64,000 nucleotides of DNA from Flavobacterium nitratireducens (GTDB taxonomy: Bacteria; Bacteroidota; Bacteroidia; Flavobacteriales; Flavobacteriaceae), in NCBI RefSeq assembly GCF_029625335.1, contig NZ_CP121111.1, positions 1,984,001-2,048,000 of the forward strand, in the 5' to 3' direction. Made by a program: the position numbers and the translations under genes. The notes beneath the pieces are model-generated. The model had not been told where the DNA came from, ran no database searches, and saw nothing but the letters and a program-made list of their open reading frames with translations. Positions 1 to 9,260 of this stretch are shown piece after piece. Every line of letters starts with the position of its first letter. Within the stretch, counting starts at the first letter, position 1.

Positions 1-1729
1 CAAAATCTTCAGGGATTTTTACATCTTCCAAACGGGACAATTTATCAGCATTATTTCTTTCCTTTTCGATATAGCCCGAATATTTTACCTGAATTTCGGC
101 TTGTTCTAAAATTTCTTCGTCTAAATCATTTTCGGCAACGTAAGCTTGAACTTTTTCAAACTTCATCATATCTTCTAAATCAATTTGCGGACGGGAGAAA
201 ATTTTAAACATTTTATCGCCTTGCGAAATTGGTGCCGATTCTTTTGCTTCTAAAATTGGATTGGTCTCTCCTATCGTAATACTAGTTTCTCTAAAAAACG
301 AAACCATTTTTTCAGATTCGTTTAATTTACGTTCCATTCTGCGTAAACGAGCTTCAGAAGCTAATCCTATTTCATAAGACATTGGAGTTAATCTAAAATC
401 GGCATTATCCTGACGCAATAAAGTTCTATACTCAGCACGTGATGTAAACATACGATAAGGTTCTTCTGTACCTTTCGTAATTAAGTCGTCAATTAAAACC
501 CCAATATAAGCTTCGTCCCTTTTTAAAATTAAAGGTGCTTTTTCATGAACTTTTAAATGCGCGTTAATACCAGCCATCAATCCTTGCGAAGCAGCTTCTT
601 CATAACCAGTTGTTCCATTAATCTGTCCAGCAAAATACAAACCTTCAACTAACTTTGTTTCTAAAGTATGTTTTAATTGTGTCGGTGGAAAATAATCATA
701 TTCGATAGCATAACCTGGTCTAAAGAATTTTACATTCTCAAAACCTGCTACTGTACGTAAAGCTTTAAATTGAATATCCTCTGGAAGCGAAGTTGAAAAA
801 CCATTTACATAAACTTCACAAGTATTCCAACCTTCTGGTTCCACAAAAAGTTGGTGACGTTCTTTATCAGCAAAACGATTAATTTTATCTTCGATAGAAG
901 GACAATATCTTGGACCTATACTTTTAATTCTACCATTGAACATTGGAGAACGATCAAAACCTTCTCTTAAAATATTGTGCACCTCATTAGAAGTGTACGT
1001 CATATAACAAGAACGTTGATGCGTTAATGGAGAAGTCAAATCCGAATAAGAAAACTTAGAAGGTTTTGCATCTCCTTTTTCTTCGTTCATTTTAGAATAA
1101 TCCAAAGAACGACCATCCACACGTGGAGGCGTTCCTGTTTTCATTCTTCCAGCTTCAAAACCAGCTTCGATTAAATCTTCGGTAATTCCGTGAGCAGCAC
1201 TTTCTCCTGCTCTACCTCCACCAAATTGTTTTTCTCCAATATGAATCAATCCATTCAAAAAAGTTCCATTGGTTAACACAACCGATTTAGAACGGATCTC
1301 GACTCCAAGCGAAGTTTTAATTCCTTTTACTTTTCCGTTTTCAATAATCAAACCTTTAACCATTTCCTGATAGAAATCTAGATTTGGTGTTCCTTCTAAC
1401 ATCATTCTCCATTCTTCGGCAAAACGCATACGGTCACTTTGAACTCGCGGAGACCACATGGCAGGTCCTTTTGATTTGTTCAACATTTTAAATTGAATTG
1501 CCGTTCTATCAGAAACAATTCCTGAATAACCACCAAGCGCATCAATCTCACGAACAATTTGACCTTTTGCAATTCCACCCATTGCAGGATTACAAGACAT
1601 CTGGGCAATGTTTTGCAAACTCATTGTAACCAATAAAGTTTTTGAACCCAAATTTGCGGCAGCGGCAGCAGCTTCAGAACCTGCGTGACCAGCACCAACA
1701 ACAATTACATCATACTCTTCTAGAAACAT
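1..1729 (-). CDS. mnmG: tRNA uridine-5-carboxymethylaminomethyl(34) synthesis enzyme MnmG (3' end beyond window)
   Basis: FAD-dependent enzyme that, with MnmE, installs the carboxymethylaminomethyl group on wobble U34 of certain tRNAs in the cytoplasm. Reading the minus strand from the ATG at 1729, the protein begins MFLEEYDVIVVGAGHAG, a Rossmann FAD-binding GxGxxG at about residues 11-16, followed by the family segments SCNPAMGGIAKG and KTGTPPRVDGR. About 576 codons are visible, and the family is usually about 620, so only some 45 C-terminal residues lie outside the window. It is downstream of ybeY on the same strand, with about 165 bp between that contains a parS-like palindrome. Family identity is clear. 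Confidence 0.95.
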   Translation of the reverse strand, partial: MFLEEYDVIVVGAGHAGSEAAAAAANLGSKTLLVTMSLQNIAQMSCNPAMGGIAKGQIVREIDALGGYSGIVSDRTAIQFKMLNKSKGPAMWSPRVQSDRMRFAEEWRMMLEGTPNLDFYQEMVKGLIIENGKVKGIKTSLGVEIRSKSVVLTNGTFLNGLIHIGEKQFGGGRAGESAAHGITEDLIEAGFEAGRMKTGTPPRVDGRSLDYSKMNEEKGDAKPSKFSYSDLTSPLTHQRSCYMTYTSNEVHNILREGFDRSPMFNGRIKSIGPRYCPSIEDKINRFADKERHQLFVEPEGWNTCEVYVNGFSTSLPEDIQFKALRTVAGFENVKFFRPGYAIEYDYFPPTQLKHTLETKLVEGLYFAGQINGTTGYEEAASQGLMAGINAHLKVHEKAPLILKRDEAYIGVLIDDLITKGTEEPYRMFTSRAEYRTLLRQDNADFRLTPMSYEIGLASEARLRRMERKLNESEKMVSFFRETSITIGETNPILEAKESAPISQGDKMFKIFSRPQIDLEDMMKFEKVQAYVAENDLDEEILEQAEIQVKYSGYIEKERNNADKLSRLEDVKIPEDF

Positions 1730-1852
1730 TCTTTTTATTATTTACCCTCTTTTCAGGGAAGCCATTTTGAAAACAATTACAAAAAATGAATTCAAAAAAA
1801 CCAGTTTAAATTTCGCTTCCTACGGAAGCATATTTTTATTATTTTTTCAAAC

Positions 1853-1866
1853 GTTCCACGTGGAAC
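1853..1866. promoter_or_regulatory. parS-like palindrome 1
   Basis: A perfect 14-bp palindrome GTTCCACGTGGAAC lies between ybeY and mnmG. With flanking bases it matches TGTTCCACGTGGAACA at 15 of 16 positions. It is of the chromosomal parS type (ParB-binding; B. subtilis consensus TGTTNCACGTGAAACA, with GTGGAAC variants known in other phyla). That it acts as parS here is inference. Confidence 0.6.
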
Positions 1867-1893
1867 ATATTATTCAAAAGTAGAATTTTAAGA

Positions 1894-2313
1894 TTACTGT
1901 TCCACGTGGAACATAGCAATTTTTTCATCTTCTTTTGCGCGCATTAATTGTTCGCTTTCTTCATCCTTGTCTTTATAACCACAATAATGAAGAACACCAT
2001 GAACAATAACACGCTTTAATTCTTCATCGAAAGAAACATTAAAATCATTAGCATTATCCTGAACACGTTCTACAGAAATAAATATATCACCATTTAATTC
2101 ATTACCTACAGTATAATCAAAACTAATAATATCGGTAAGAGTATCGTGATTTAAATATTCCATATTGATTTTATGAAGATATTCGTCATCACAAAAAATA
2201 TAATTTATTTCACCTTCATTCTTATTTTCAGAAATAATAACAGCAGACAACCATGCAGAAATAGCTTCTTCGTTCTCTAAAGTAAAATCACATTCGTAAT
2301 TAAAATCTATCAT
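1894..2313 (-). CDS. ybeY: Endoribonuclease YbeY / rRNA maturation factor
   Basis: Metal-dependent single-strand endoribonuclease involved in 16S rRNA 3' maturation and ribosome quality control. The protein is 139 aa, a normal length. The family motif is at about residues 104-116 as HGVLHYCGYKDK. The first two metal-binding His are present, while the third position (GYDH in E. coli) reads GYKDK; I recall this variation in Bacteroidota members. The last codons are formed by a parS-like palindrome. The start codon overlaps the stop codon of the upstream 1109-aa gene by 4 bp, suggesting translational coupling. Confidence 0.93.
   Translation of the reverse strand: MIDFNYECDFTLENEEAISAWLSAVIISENKNEGEINYIFCDDEYLHKINMEYLNHDTLTDIISFDYTVGNELNGDIFISVERVQDNANDFNVSFDEELKRVIVHGVLHYCGYKDKDEESEQLMRAKEDEKIAMFHVEQ
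1898..1913. promoter_or_regulatory. parS-like palindrome 2 inside ybeY
   Basis: A perfect 16-bp palindrome TGTTCCACGTGGAACA, 45 bp from the first site. It overlaps the 3' end of ybeY and encodes most of the terminal residues MFHVEQ. Paired copies near a likely origin fit a ParB-loading centromere. Confidence 0.65.
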
Positions 2314-5300
2314 TTTGTATTAAAATATTCTTGAACCTTGCGGTTAAAATTCGAGCGCAAAGGTAATGATTGTCTATTTAATATTTCTATGCTTTTAAGA
2401 TATTCTAATAAGCTGTTAGGTAAAGCTTTTGAAGTGTTAGAAAAATCTTTTAGATTGGTTTCAGATTGACGTTTATTATCTTCTCCCTGTTGACGGATAG
2501 CAGTATTTAATTTTAGTAATTCCTGTTTGATATTATTAGCCTTTTGAATCGTTTCATTTTTAAAACCTTTATTCAATAACTGCTTCTCAAGATCCTTCAT
2601 TTTTTCTAAAGTACTTTGGCCGGAATTGCCCAAACCTTGCTTTTTTAACTCTCCTTCTAAGGCTTCGCGTAAAGCTTTTTGTTCTTTATATATTTCCATA
2701 ATAGAACGGGCATCTCCTTCTCCATCCTGACCGGAATCACCATTCTTTTTATCGCCTATATTTCCTTTTTGAGATTCTCCTGGCTTCATTCCGGCTTTCA
2801 TTTTATCAGCAAGTGATTGTTGTTTGGAAATAATATCCGGCAATTGCATACCTTCACTTTTACCTGATTTAGATTTTCCTTGACCCATACTGGATAAAGA
2901 CATTTGCATGCTGTTTAGCAATTCACTTAAAAAATCACCTAATTTATTAGCGGAAGCAACAGCATATTGTAGATGAGAAATACCTTTAGAAAACTGTGAA
3001 TCGGTTAAACTTTCAAGAGATTTATCAATATTGTATTGCACATTACCCACTTCTTTCGTTATTTCTTCTGTGAACTTAGGATTACGTAAAGACATAGCAA
3101 ATAAACTATCATCAATATGCTTAAATTGCAATCGTAAATCTTGCTGTAATTTTATATTTTTATTAAAAGCTGGTGAAGCCGAGTTCAATGATTTAAAACG
3201 AGCCATAACCGCTTCCTCTGATAAAGAAAAGGCTAATAAATTATCTAAAACCTGACGTAACATTTTTACATCCTCTTCCATTTGTTCCATCTCTGCACCT
3301 TCCATACCTTGTTCCATTTTCAAGGACATAGACTTCATTTTTTTGGCAGCTTTTTTTTGATTTGGTTTAGCTTTAGAAGTATTATTATTCTTTAATTCAT
3401 CAGAAGCTTTATTTAAATCATCATTAATATTTTTTTCGTTTGAATCATTATTAGGAATATCTAAAGGAGATTTTAATTCTTTATTTTCCTTTTGTAATTC
3501 ATCTAAATCTTTTTGAATTGCATCAAATTCTTTATTAATTTCCTGTTGTTTATTTAATGAATTCTCCTTTTCACTTTCGGAAAGTTTATCTTGCTTATTA
3601 GAAAGTTTATCTAATTTATCAGCTACTTGTTCAGCCTTTTTTTGAACATAATACTTCTTAGTAAGTTCAACTAATTGTTGTAAATTTTTAATTTGATTTT
3701 TACTAGTTTGTTTGAACTGATCTAATTTTTCTAATAAATCTTCATTCTTTAATTTATCATTCAAAGATTTTAATTCATCTAAAAGCTTTTGATTTTTTTC
3801 CAATTCGGTATTATTTCTATCGATTCGTTTTTCTAATTCTTTTTTGAATTCATCTTCTTTTTTTGATTTAAATTCATCTAAATTATTTTTCATTTTATCC
3901 ATAAAATTAAGTATCATCTCATCTTGATTTTTTTGCTGTTGGATAAAATCATTTATTTTTTGTTGGTCATTAAATTCAAAATTTTCTTTTTCTTTTCCAG
4001 ATTTTTGGATCTTATCTAACTGTGAAAATTGTTTATCTTGATTTTTTAAAGACTTTTGTAAACCATCAATATTGTTAGATTGCTGTTGCAAAAGCATATC
4101 TTGTTTTTCTTCGGCAGTTCGGATACGATTAGAAAATACCGCGGACTTAGCACTTTTAAAACGATGTAAAACATCATTATCAAAAACTTCAAAATAATAA
4201 TCATAAGTCACACCTTCTTTGACAGGAAAATTAGCAGGAAATGAAAAAACAAATTGATCGAAAACTCCTTGCTTAATAGAAATTGTTCCACGTTTGGCAG
4301 TTGCAGGTTTATTAGATTCATAATAGACAATTTGTAAAAATCGTAAACCATTATCATCACTAATTTTTCCTAAAAGATAATTAGATGCAACGTGTAAACT
4401 ATCCGGAGCCTGATTCACTGTAATGCTAGGATACTGATCTTTGATTACGGATAACTGATAATTGAGTTTTTTATAGTTTTTTATGGAAGAATTAGAGCTA
4501 ATAATTTGATAATCTGTATTTTCAGTAATATTTTTAGCTAAAACAAAGCTTTTTTTTGATTTAGAAAATTCAGAAACAGAATTTCCATTAGAAAAAACCA
4601 CTTTTTGCGTTGCCTGAGTATTAATTTTCCAAGTTACTTTAGTTCCTTCAGGAATAACGGCATTACCATTCCCTTTGATAATTTCTGCCTTACGATGAAG
4701 ATAAGAAGGATAATTCAAAAGCATTTCAAAATTTAAAATAGAAGGAACAGCAACAACTTTCAAAAGATAATCCACAGATGAAACAGCATTACCCTGTAAA
4801 TGAAAATTAATATCGGTAGTAGGTTTTTCAATTGTAAACTGAAATTCACCAGGCTTAATAGTTTCCATAAAATAGCTTTCATCATTAATGAAAATCATAA
4901 CATTTTCAGGAACTACTTTTCCAATAGTTTTTACTTTTAAAACAAAATCTTTGTTTTGTTCGGTTTGCAAATTTGAATTTAAAACAACAAATTCAAAAGG
5001 GGAAGGTGGTAAAAAAGTAGCATTAAAATGAACTATTCTATTCAAACTTTGAGTAATGATTCCTTTATTTCCTGAAATATAAAAAGAAAAAAACAAGAAA
5101 AGAGGTATCAAAGCAAGCGGTAAATATTTCTTATTCGAATTATAATTTACAGCATTTGTAAAAGGAATTGGTTGCAAGGCATTCGCTTTTTGTTCAATAG
5201 AAGCTAATAATAATTCCGATTTTGCTCCATGATTTTCAGGATTAGAAAGCTGAATAAAATTGAGTAATTTATCTTTTACTTCTAAAAAATGATTTCCAAT

Positions 5301-5639
5301 AATAGCTGAAGCATCATTGTAATCAATTCCCTTTTTAAAATTTAATAGTTTAAAAATGGGAAACAAAATAAAGCGAAATAGTAAGAACACTTCTACCCCA
5401 ACAAAAGTCCAAAACAAAATACTTCTTCCTAATGGCTTCAACCAAAGAAAATATTCTATGAACAGGGTAAAAAGAAAATACAATAAACCCAAACCAATAA
5501 AGAAAACGATGCCTCTTATTAGTTCGTTTAAATAATACTTTCGGATGAAAGCTTCTAATTTTTGATATATAAAATTGGAACTATTCAAAATAAAAATGCT
5601 ATATAATAACCTATAAAAGTAACAATTATAACAATACAA
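2310..5639 (-). CDS. DUF4175-like membrane protein with long coiled coil
   Basis: Large protein (1109 aa from the longest ORF) of unknown function, resembling the DUF4175 family of Bacteroidota. Two hydrophobic segments near residues 40-65 and 72-95 and a third near 172-190 anchor it in the inner membrane. A beta-rich region follows (about 200-510), then a very long charged coiled coil rich in K, E, Q and N (about 515-770), and a C-terminal helical region with a Gly/Ser/Lys-rich linker (about 925-990). The first residues (MYCYNCYFYRLL) look non-homologous; a TTG at 5588, giving LNSSNFIYQKLEAF, is a plausible true start (about 1092 aa). It overlaps ybeY by 4 bp. Confidence 0.75.
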   Translation of the reverse strand: MYCYNCYFYRLLYSIFILNSSNFIYQKLEAFIRKYYLNELIRGIVFFIGLGLLYFLFTLFIEYFLWLKPLGRSILFWTFVGVEVFLLFRFILFPIFKLLNFKKGIDYNDASAIIGNHFLEVKDKLLNFIQLSNPENHGAKSELLLASIEQKANALQPIPFTNAVNYNSNKKYLPLALIPLFLFFSFYISGNKGIITQSLNRIVHFNATFLPPSPFEFVVLNSNLQTEQNKDFVLKVKTIGKVVPENVMIFINDESYFMETIKPGEFQFTIEKPTTDINFHLQGNAVSSVDYLLKVVAVPSILNFEMLLNYPSYLHRKAEIIKGNGNAVIPEGTKVTWKINTQATQKVVFSNGNSVSEFSKSKKSFVLAKNITENTDYQIISSNSSIKNYKKLNYQLSVIKDQYPSITVNQAPDSLHVASNYLLGKISDDNGLRFLQIVYYESNKPATAKRGTISIKQGVFDQFVFSFPANFPVKEGVTYDYYFEVFDNDVLHRFKSAKSAVFSNRIRTAEEKQDMLLQQQSNNIDGLQKSLKNQDKQFSQLDKIQKSGKEKENFEFNDQQKINDFIQQQKNQDEMILNFMDKMKNNLDEFKSKKEDEFKKELEKRIDRNNTELEKNQKLLDELKSLNDKLKNEDLLEKLDQFKQTSKNQIKNLQQLVELTKKYYVQKKAEQVADKLDKLSNKQDKLSESEKENSLNKQQEINKEFDAIQKDLDELQKENKELKSPLDIPNNDSNEKNINDDLNKASDELKNNNTSKAKPNQKKAAKKMKSMSLKMEQGMEGAEMEQMEEDVKMLRQVLDNLLAFSLSEEAVMARFKSLNSASPAFNKNIKLQQDLRLQFKHIDDSLFAMSLRNPKFTEEITKEVGNVQYNIDKSLESLTDSQFSKGISHLQYAVASANKLGDFLSELLNSMQMSLSSMGQGKSKSGKSEGMQLPDIISKQQSLADKMKAGMKPGESQKGNIGDKKNGDSGQDGEGDARSIMEIYKEQKALREALEGELKKQGLGNSGQSTLEKMKDLEKQLLNKGFKNETIQKANNIKQELLKLNTAIRQQGEDNKRQSETNLKDFSNTSKALPNSLLEYLKSIEILNRQSLPLRSNFNRKVQEYFNTK

Positions 5640-5720
5640 AAAATCAAATACAAAATTCCAAATTTTACATTATAATTTGAAAAACTTCTAACATCTAACT
5701 ACTGACTTCTAACTTCTAAG

Positions 5721-5728
5721 TATCTTTG
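5721..5728 (+). promoter_or_regulatory. Bacteroidota -7 element for gltX
   Basis: TATCTTTG matches the TAnnTTTG -7 consensus of Bacteroidota sigma-ABfr promoters, 17 bp before the gltX ATG. It follows a run of short imperfect repeats of the ACTTCTAAC type at 5686-5720. Confidence 0.5.
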
Positions 5729-5745
5729 CAAAAAATTATATCAAA

Positions 5746-7251
5746 ATGTCAAACCCAATTCGTGTGCGTTTTGCACCTAGTCCAACGGGACCTTTACATA
5801 TTGGTGGTGTACGTACTGCCCTATTTAATTATTTATTTGCCAAAAAAAATGGTGGAACTTTCTTCTTAAGAATTGAAGATACTGACCAAAATCGTTTTGT
5901 ACCAGGAGCAGAAGAATACATTATGGAAGCTCTGGATTGGTTAGGAATTGCTCCAGATGAAACTATTGGAAAAAATGAAAAATTTGGACCCTACCGTCAA
6001 AGCGAAAGAAAACATTTATACAAACAATATGCTGATCAATTGATACAATCAGGTTGGGCCTATTATGCATTTGATACTCCTGAAGCATTAGATGCCTACA
6101 GAAAATCAGAAGAAGAACAAGGAAAAACTTTTATTTACAATCATACTAACAGAGAAAAACTGGATACTTCTTTAGTGCTTTCTGCAGAGGAAACTGCACA
6201 TAGAATTGCTAATGGAGAACATTATGTAATCCGTTTTAAGACTCCTGTGGATGAAATTTTACATCTTAAAGATATTATTCGTGGTCATGTAAAATTTGAA
6301 ACGAACTTACTAGATGATAAAGTTTTGTTTAAAAGTGACGGGATGCCAACCTATCATTTAGCCAATATTGTTGATGATCATTTAATGCAAACCACACACG
6401 TAATTCGAGGAGAAGAATGGTTGCCATCTATGCCATTACACGTGTTATTGTATCATGCTTTTGGATGGGCTGCACCTGAATTTGCACACTTACCATTGAT
6501 TTTAAAACCTGTTGGAAACGGAAAATTATCAAAACGTGATGGAGATAAATTAGGTTTTCCAGTATTCCCATTAGAGTGGAAAACGGAAGACGGAACTTCA
6601 TCTGGTTATAGAGAAAAAGGGTTTTTCCCAGAAGCTGTAGTAAACTTCCTGGCCTTATTAGGATGGAATGACGGTACAGATAAAGAATTGTTTTCTTTAG
6701 AAGAATTAGTCGAAGCTTTTGATTTAAACAGAGTGCATAAAGCAGGAGCTAAATTTGATCCTGAGAAAAATAAATGGTTTAATCACCAATATTTAGTTCA
6801 AGCAAAAGATGAAAAATTAGCCGAAGATTTTGCTGTTATTTTAAAAGAAAAAGGGTTCTCGACTTCGCTAGAACTGACAAGCAAAATTGTTTCCTTAATA
6901 AAAGAAAGAGCAAATTTTGTTTCTGAATTTTGGGATTTAAGTGATTTCTTTTTTGAAGCTCCAACAGCTTATGATGAAAAGGCTAAGAAAAACTGGAAAG
7001 AGGAAACACCGGCTTTAATGCAGGAATTAATTCCTGTACTGGAAGAAATCACTGATTTTACATCTGCTAATATTGAAACTATTGTCAAAGACTGGTTAAC
7101 TAAAAACGAAATTGGAATGGGTAAAGTAATGCAACCATTTAGATTAAGTTTAGTAGGCGCTTTAAAAGGTCCTCACCTATTTGACATTGTTGAAATTATT
7201 GGAAAAGAAGAAAGTATTTCAAGAATTCAAAAAGCAATCGAAACTATATAA
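5746..7251 (+). CDS. gltX: Glutamate--tRNA ligase
   Basis: Charges tRNA-Glu with glutamate (class I aminoacyl-tRNA synthetase, cytoplasm). It is 501 aa, the usual length. The catalytic-core signature APSPTGPLHIGG (HIGH-type) is at about residues 10-21, and the KMSKS-type loop is KLSKRDGD at about 259-266. A C-terminal anticodon-binding region follows. It lies alone on the plus strand between minus-strand genes, has its own TAnnTTTG promoter, and ends at a bidirectional terminator shared with the convergent downstream gene. Confidence 0.97.
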   Translation: MSNPIRVRFAPSPTGPLHIGGVRTALFNYLFAKKNGGTFFLRIEDTDQNRFVPGAEEYIMEALDWLGIAPDETIGKNEKFGPYRQSERKHLYKQYADQLIQSGWAYYAFDTPEALDAYRKSEEEQGKTFIYNHTNREKLDTSLVLSAEETAHRIANGEHYVIRFKTPVDEILHLKDIIRGHVKFETNLLDDKVLFKSDGMPTYHLANIVDDHLMQTTHVIRGEEWLPSMPLHVLLYHAFGWAAPEFAHLPLILKPVGNGKLSKRDGDKLGFPVFPLEWKTEDGTSSGYREKGFFPEAVVNFLALLGWNDGTDKELFSLEELVEAFDLNRVHKAGAKFDPEKNKWFNHQYLVQAKDEKLAEDFAVILKEKGFSTSLELTSKIVSLIKERANFVSEFWDLSDFFFEAPTAYDEKAKKNWKEETPALMQELIPVLEEITDFTSANIETIVKDWLTKNEIGMGKVMQPFRLSLVGALKGPHLFDIVEIIGKEESISRIQKAIETI

Positions 7252-7254
7252 AAC

Positions 7255-7287
7255 AAAAAGTCCCGATAATTAGTCGGGACTTTTTTT
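7255..7287. terminator. Bidirectional terminator gltX / OMP gene
   Basis: Stem AAAGTCCCGA paired with TCGGGACTTT (loop about 6 nt), flanked by A-rich and T-rich tracts. It serves the two convergent genes. Confidence 0.85.
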
Positions 7288-7927
7288 ATAAATAAATAAT
7301 AACATTTCCGTTAAGAATTCCTGGATTAGCTTTCAAATTGTTATTGGGATAATTGCTATTCAAATTTCCAAACATATTAGTTATTCCATATTGATAAGAA
7401 ACATTTACTCTGAAATGTTTCGCTCCGGCAGTAAGTCCAACTGTTGGATAAAAGTTGAATTTATTGATATCTTGGATATCTTTTGCCAATAAAGTAGTAC
7501 CTGAAATCACATTATTTTCTTTTCCAGATTGCACTTTTGACTTACCATTTATTTGAACTAATGGACCAAATTCTATCGATAAATGATTTTCAACAAGTAC
7601 ATAACTTAGTTCTAAAGAAATTTGAGCCGATGGAATCTTATAATTGACCTCTTCTTGTAAAGAAGTTAAAGAATTAGTTTCAACAGAAAAATTGTTTTCA
7701 GAAAACTGAATGGCGTAAACCATATCCCAAATGTTATAAAAATTACCTCTCATAGATAAACCTGCATTCCAACCATTAGCTGGTTTTGTTTCAAAATTAT
7801 CGGTATTTAAAGTAAATTGGTTCACCCCTACTGTAATTCCAATTCTGTTAGAATCTCGATAATGATATTGTGCTATACTTAAGACAGATACCAAAAGAAA
7901 ACAAAGAGAGAAAGTTAGCTTTTTCAT
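7286..7927 (-). CDS. Outer-membrane beta-barrel (porin-family-like) protein
   Basis: Predicted small outer-membrane barrel of unknown role. From the chosen start MKKLTFSLCFLLVSVLSIAQ it has a typical signal peptide of about 20 residues, followed by alternating amphipathic strands rich in aromatic residues and Asn, and it ends with a short hydrophobic strand (NGNVIIYL). The ORF could be extended 7 codons upstream, but the signal peptide sets the start at 7927. About 213 aa. The likely family is the Bacteroidota PorT/outer-membrane beta-barrel group; no more specific function is visible. Confidence 0.7.
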   Translation of the reverse strand: MKKLTFSLCFLLVSVLSIAQYHYRDSNRIGITVGVNQFTLNTDNFETKPANGWNAGLSMRGNFYNIWDMVYAIQFSENNFSVETNSLTSLQEEVNYKIPSAQISLELSYVLVENHLSIEFGPLVQINGKSKVQSGKENNVISGTTLLAKDIQDINKFNFYPTVGLTAGAKHFRVNVSYQYGITNMFGNLNSNYPNNNLKANPGILNGNVIIYL

Positions 7928-8004
7928 ATAAAAAGATTTTACAGGCATAAACCTAAAGTTTTTTTGTAATTTAACAGATATTTTCTAATTAAATTATACA
8001 CATT

Positions 8005-8985
8005 ATGAATGTACCATTCTTATTTTTATTGTTCATAGCACTGTTTATTTTCCTTTCCTCCTTCTTCACAGTGAAACAACAAACGGCTGTTATTATAGAA
8101 CGTTTTGGAAAATTTGTTAGTATTAGACATTCTGGACTACAATTAAAAATTCCCTTAATTGATAGAATTGCGGGGCGTGTTAATCTAAAAATCCAACAAT
8201 TGGACGTTATTATTGAAACGAAAACGAAAGACAATGTATTTGTAAAACTAAAAGTTTCTGTTCAGTTTATGGTGGTAAAAGAAACCGTTTACGATGCTTT
8301 TTACAAACTGGAATACCCTCATGATCAAATTACTTCGTATGTATTTGATGTAGTTCGTGCCGAAGTTCCTAAATTAAAACTAGACGATGTTTTTGAACGA
8401 AAAGATGATATAGCTGTTGCTGTAAAAAGAGAATTAAACGAAGCCATGACCACTTATGGATATACCATCATCAACACTTTAGTAACTGATATTGATCCAG
8501 ATATTCAGGTAAAAAATGCCATGAATAGAATTAATGCGGCAGACAGAGAAAAAACAGTAGCCGAATTTGAAGCCGAAGCATCCCGAATTAGAATCGTAGC
8601 TAAAGCTAAAGCCGAAGCAGAAAGCAAAAGATTACAAGGACAAGGTATTGCCGATCAAAGACGCGAAATTGCCCGTGGATTAGTAGAAAGTGTGGACGTT
8701 TTAAATAAAGTTGGAATCAATTCACAAGAAGCATCTGCATTGATTGTGGTTACACAACACTATGATACACTTCAAGCCATAGGTGCAGATACTAATTCTA
8801 ATTTGATTTTATTGCCTAATTCGCCACAAGCAGGTAGTGATATGCTTAACAACATGGTAGCTAGTTTTACTGCAAGTAATTTGGTAGGAGAATCAATGAA
8901 GAAAACGGTAAAATCAAATACAAAACTAGAAAAGAAAAAAATAGATAAACCTGAAGATACTACAACTGAAACAGATCAGGCATAA
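8005..8985 (+). CDS. SPFH/Band 7 domain membrane protein
   Basis: Member of the stomatin/prohibitin/flotillin/HflK superfamily (QmcA-like), inner-membrane scaffolds that form large rings and modulate proteases. It is 326 aa. An N-terminal transmembrane helix (about residues 3-22) is followed by the SPFH domain with the typical opening QQTAVIIERFGKF, then an Ala/Glu/Lys-rich coiled coil (about 175-225, AEFEAEASRIRIVAKAKAEA). The C-terminal tail is acidic and Thr-rich. It is monocistronic, with a strong terminator downstream. The substrate or partner is unknown. Confidence 0.88.
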   Translation: MNVPFLFLLFIALFIFLSSFFTVKQQTAVIIERFGKFVSIRHSGLQLKIPLIDRIAGRVNLKIQQLDVIIETKTKDNVFVKLKVSVQFMVVKETVYDAFYKLEYPHDQITSYVFDVVRAEVPKLKLDDVFERKDDIAVAVKRELNEAMTTYGYTIINTLVTDIDPDIQVKNAMNRINAADREKTVAEFEAEASRIRIVAKAKAEAESKRLQGQGIADQRREIARGLVESVDVLNKVGINSQEASALIVVTQHYDTLQAIGADTNSNLILLPNSPQAGSDMLNNMVASFTASNLVGESMKKTVKSNTKLEKKKIDKPEDTTTETDQA

Positions 8986-8991
8986 ATACAA

Positions 8992-9021
8992 CAAAAAAGA
9001 GGCTTAATCGCCTCTTTTTTT
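8992..9021. terminator. Terminator after SPFH gene (bidirectional)
   Basis: AGAGGC-TTAATC-GCCTCT hairpin with A7 upstream and T7 downstream, between convergent genes. Confidence 0.8.
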
Positions 9022-9258
9022 ATTTCTAAACCATTTAATGACTATTGGTATCAACAACTGTAAAATCGTGCTGTAAGAGCTAAAAAAACTACTTTTAACA
9101 ACTCCTATGACATTAGATGCTACATTTAAAAAAGACAAACTATCTTTAGTCTTTTCAATACTTAAAATCAACTTTTGATAACTAATTTCTTTTTCCACTT
9201 TCAGAATCTCCAATTCGCTATCAATTTGAGCATAAGAAGAATATTTTTTCTTTACCAT
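9004..9258 (-). CDS. Small uncharacterised protein (DUF6327-like)
   Basis: 84-aa protein starting MVKKKYSSYAQIDSEL. The first half is charged and helical; the C-terminal half has a weak hydrophobic stretch (about residues 62-76) before a basic tail. It follows the holin-like gene by 2 bp and is the last gene of a three-gene minus-strand cluster (YtxH, holin-like, this gene). I recall this trio as recurrent in flavobacteria, possibly for envelope stress, but function is unproven. Confidence 0.6.
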   Translation of the reverse strand: MVKKKYSSYAQIDSELEILKVEKEISYQKLILSIEKTKDSLSFLNVASNVIGVVKSSFFSSYSTILQLLIPIVIKWFRNKKRGD

Positions 9259-9260
9259 AA

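Noticed and set aside
1815-1829. GCTTCC-TAC-GGAAGC hairpin followed by T-rich DNA
   Set aside because: The T tract is on the plus strand, where no gene ends; on the minus strand, where ybeY ends, there is no T run. Not called a terminator.
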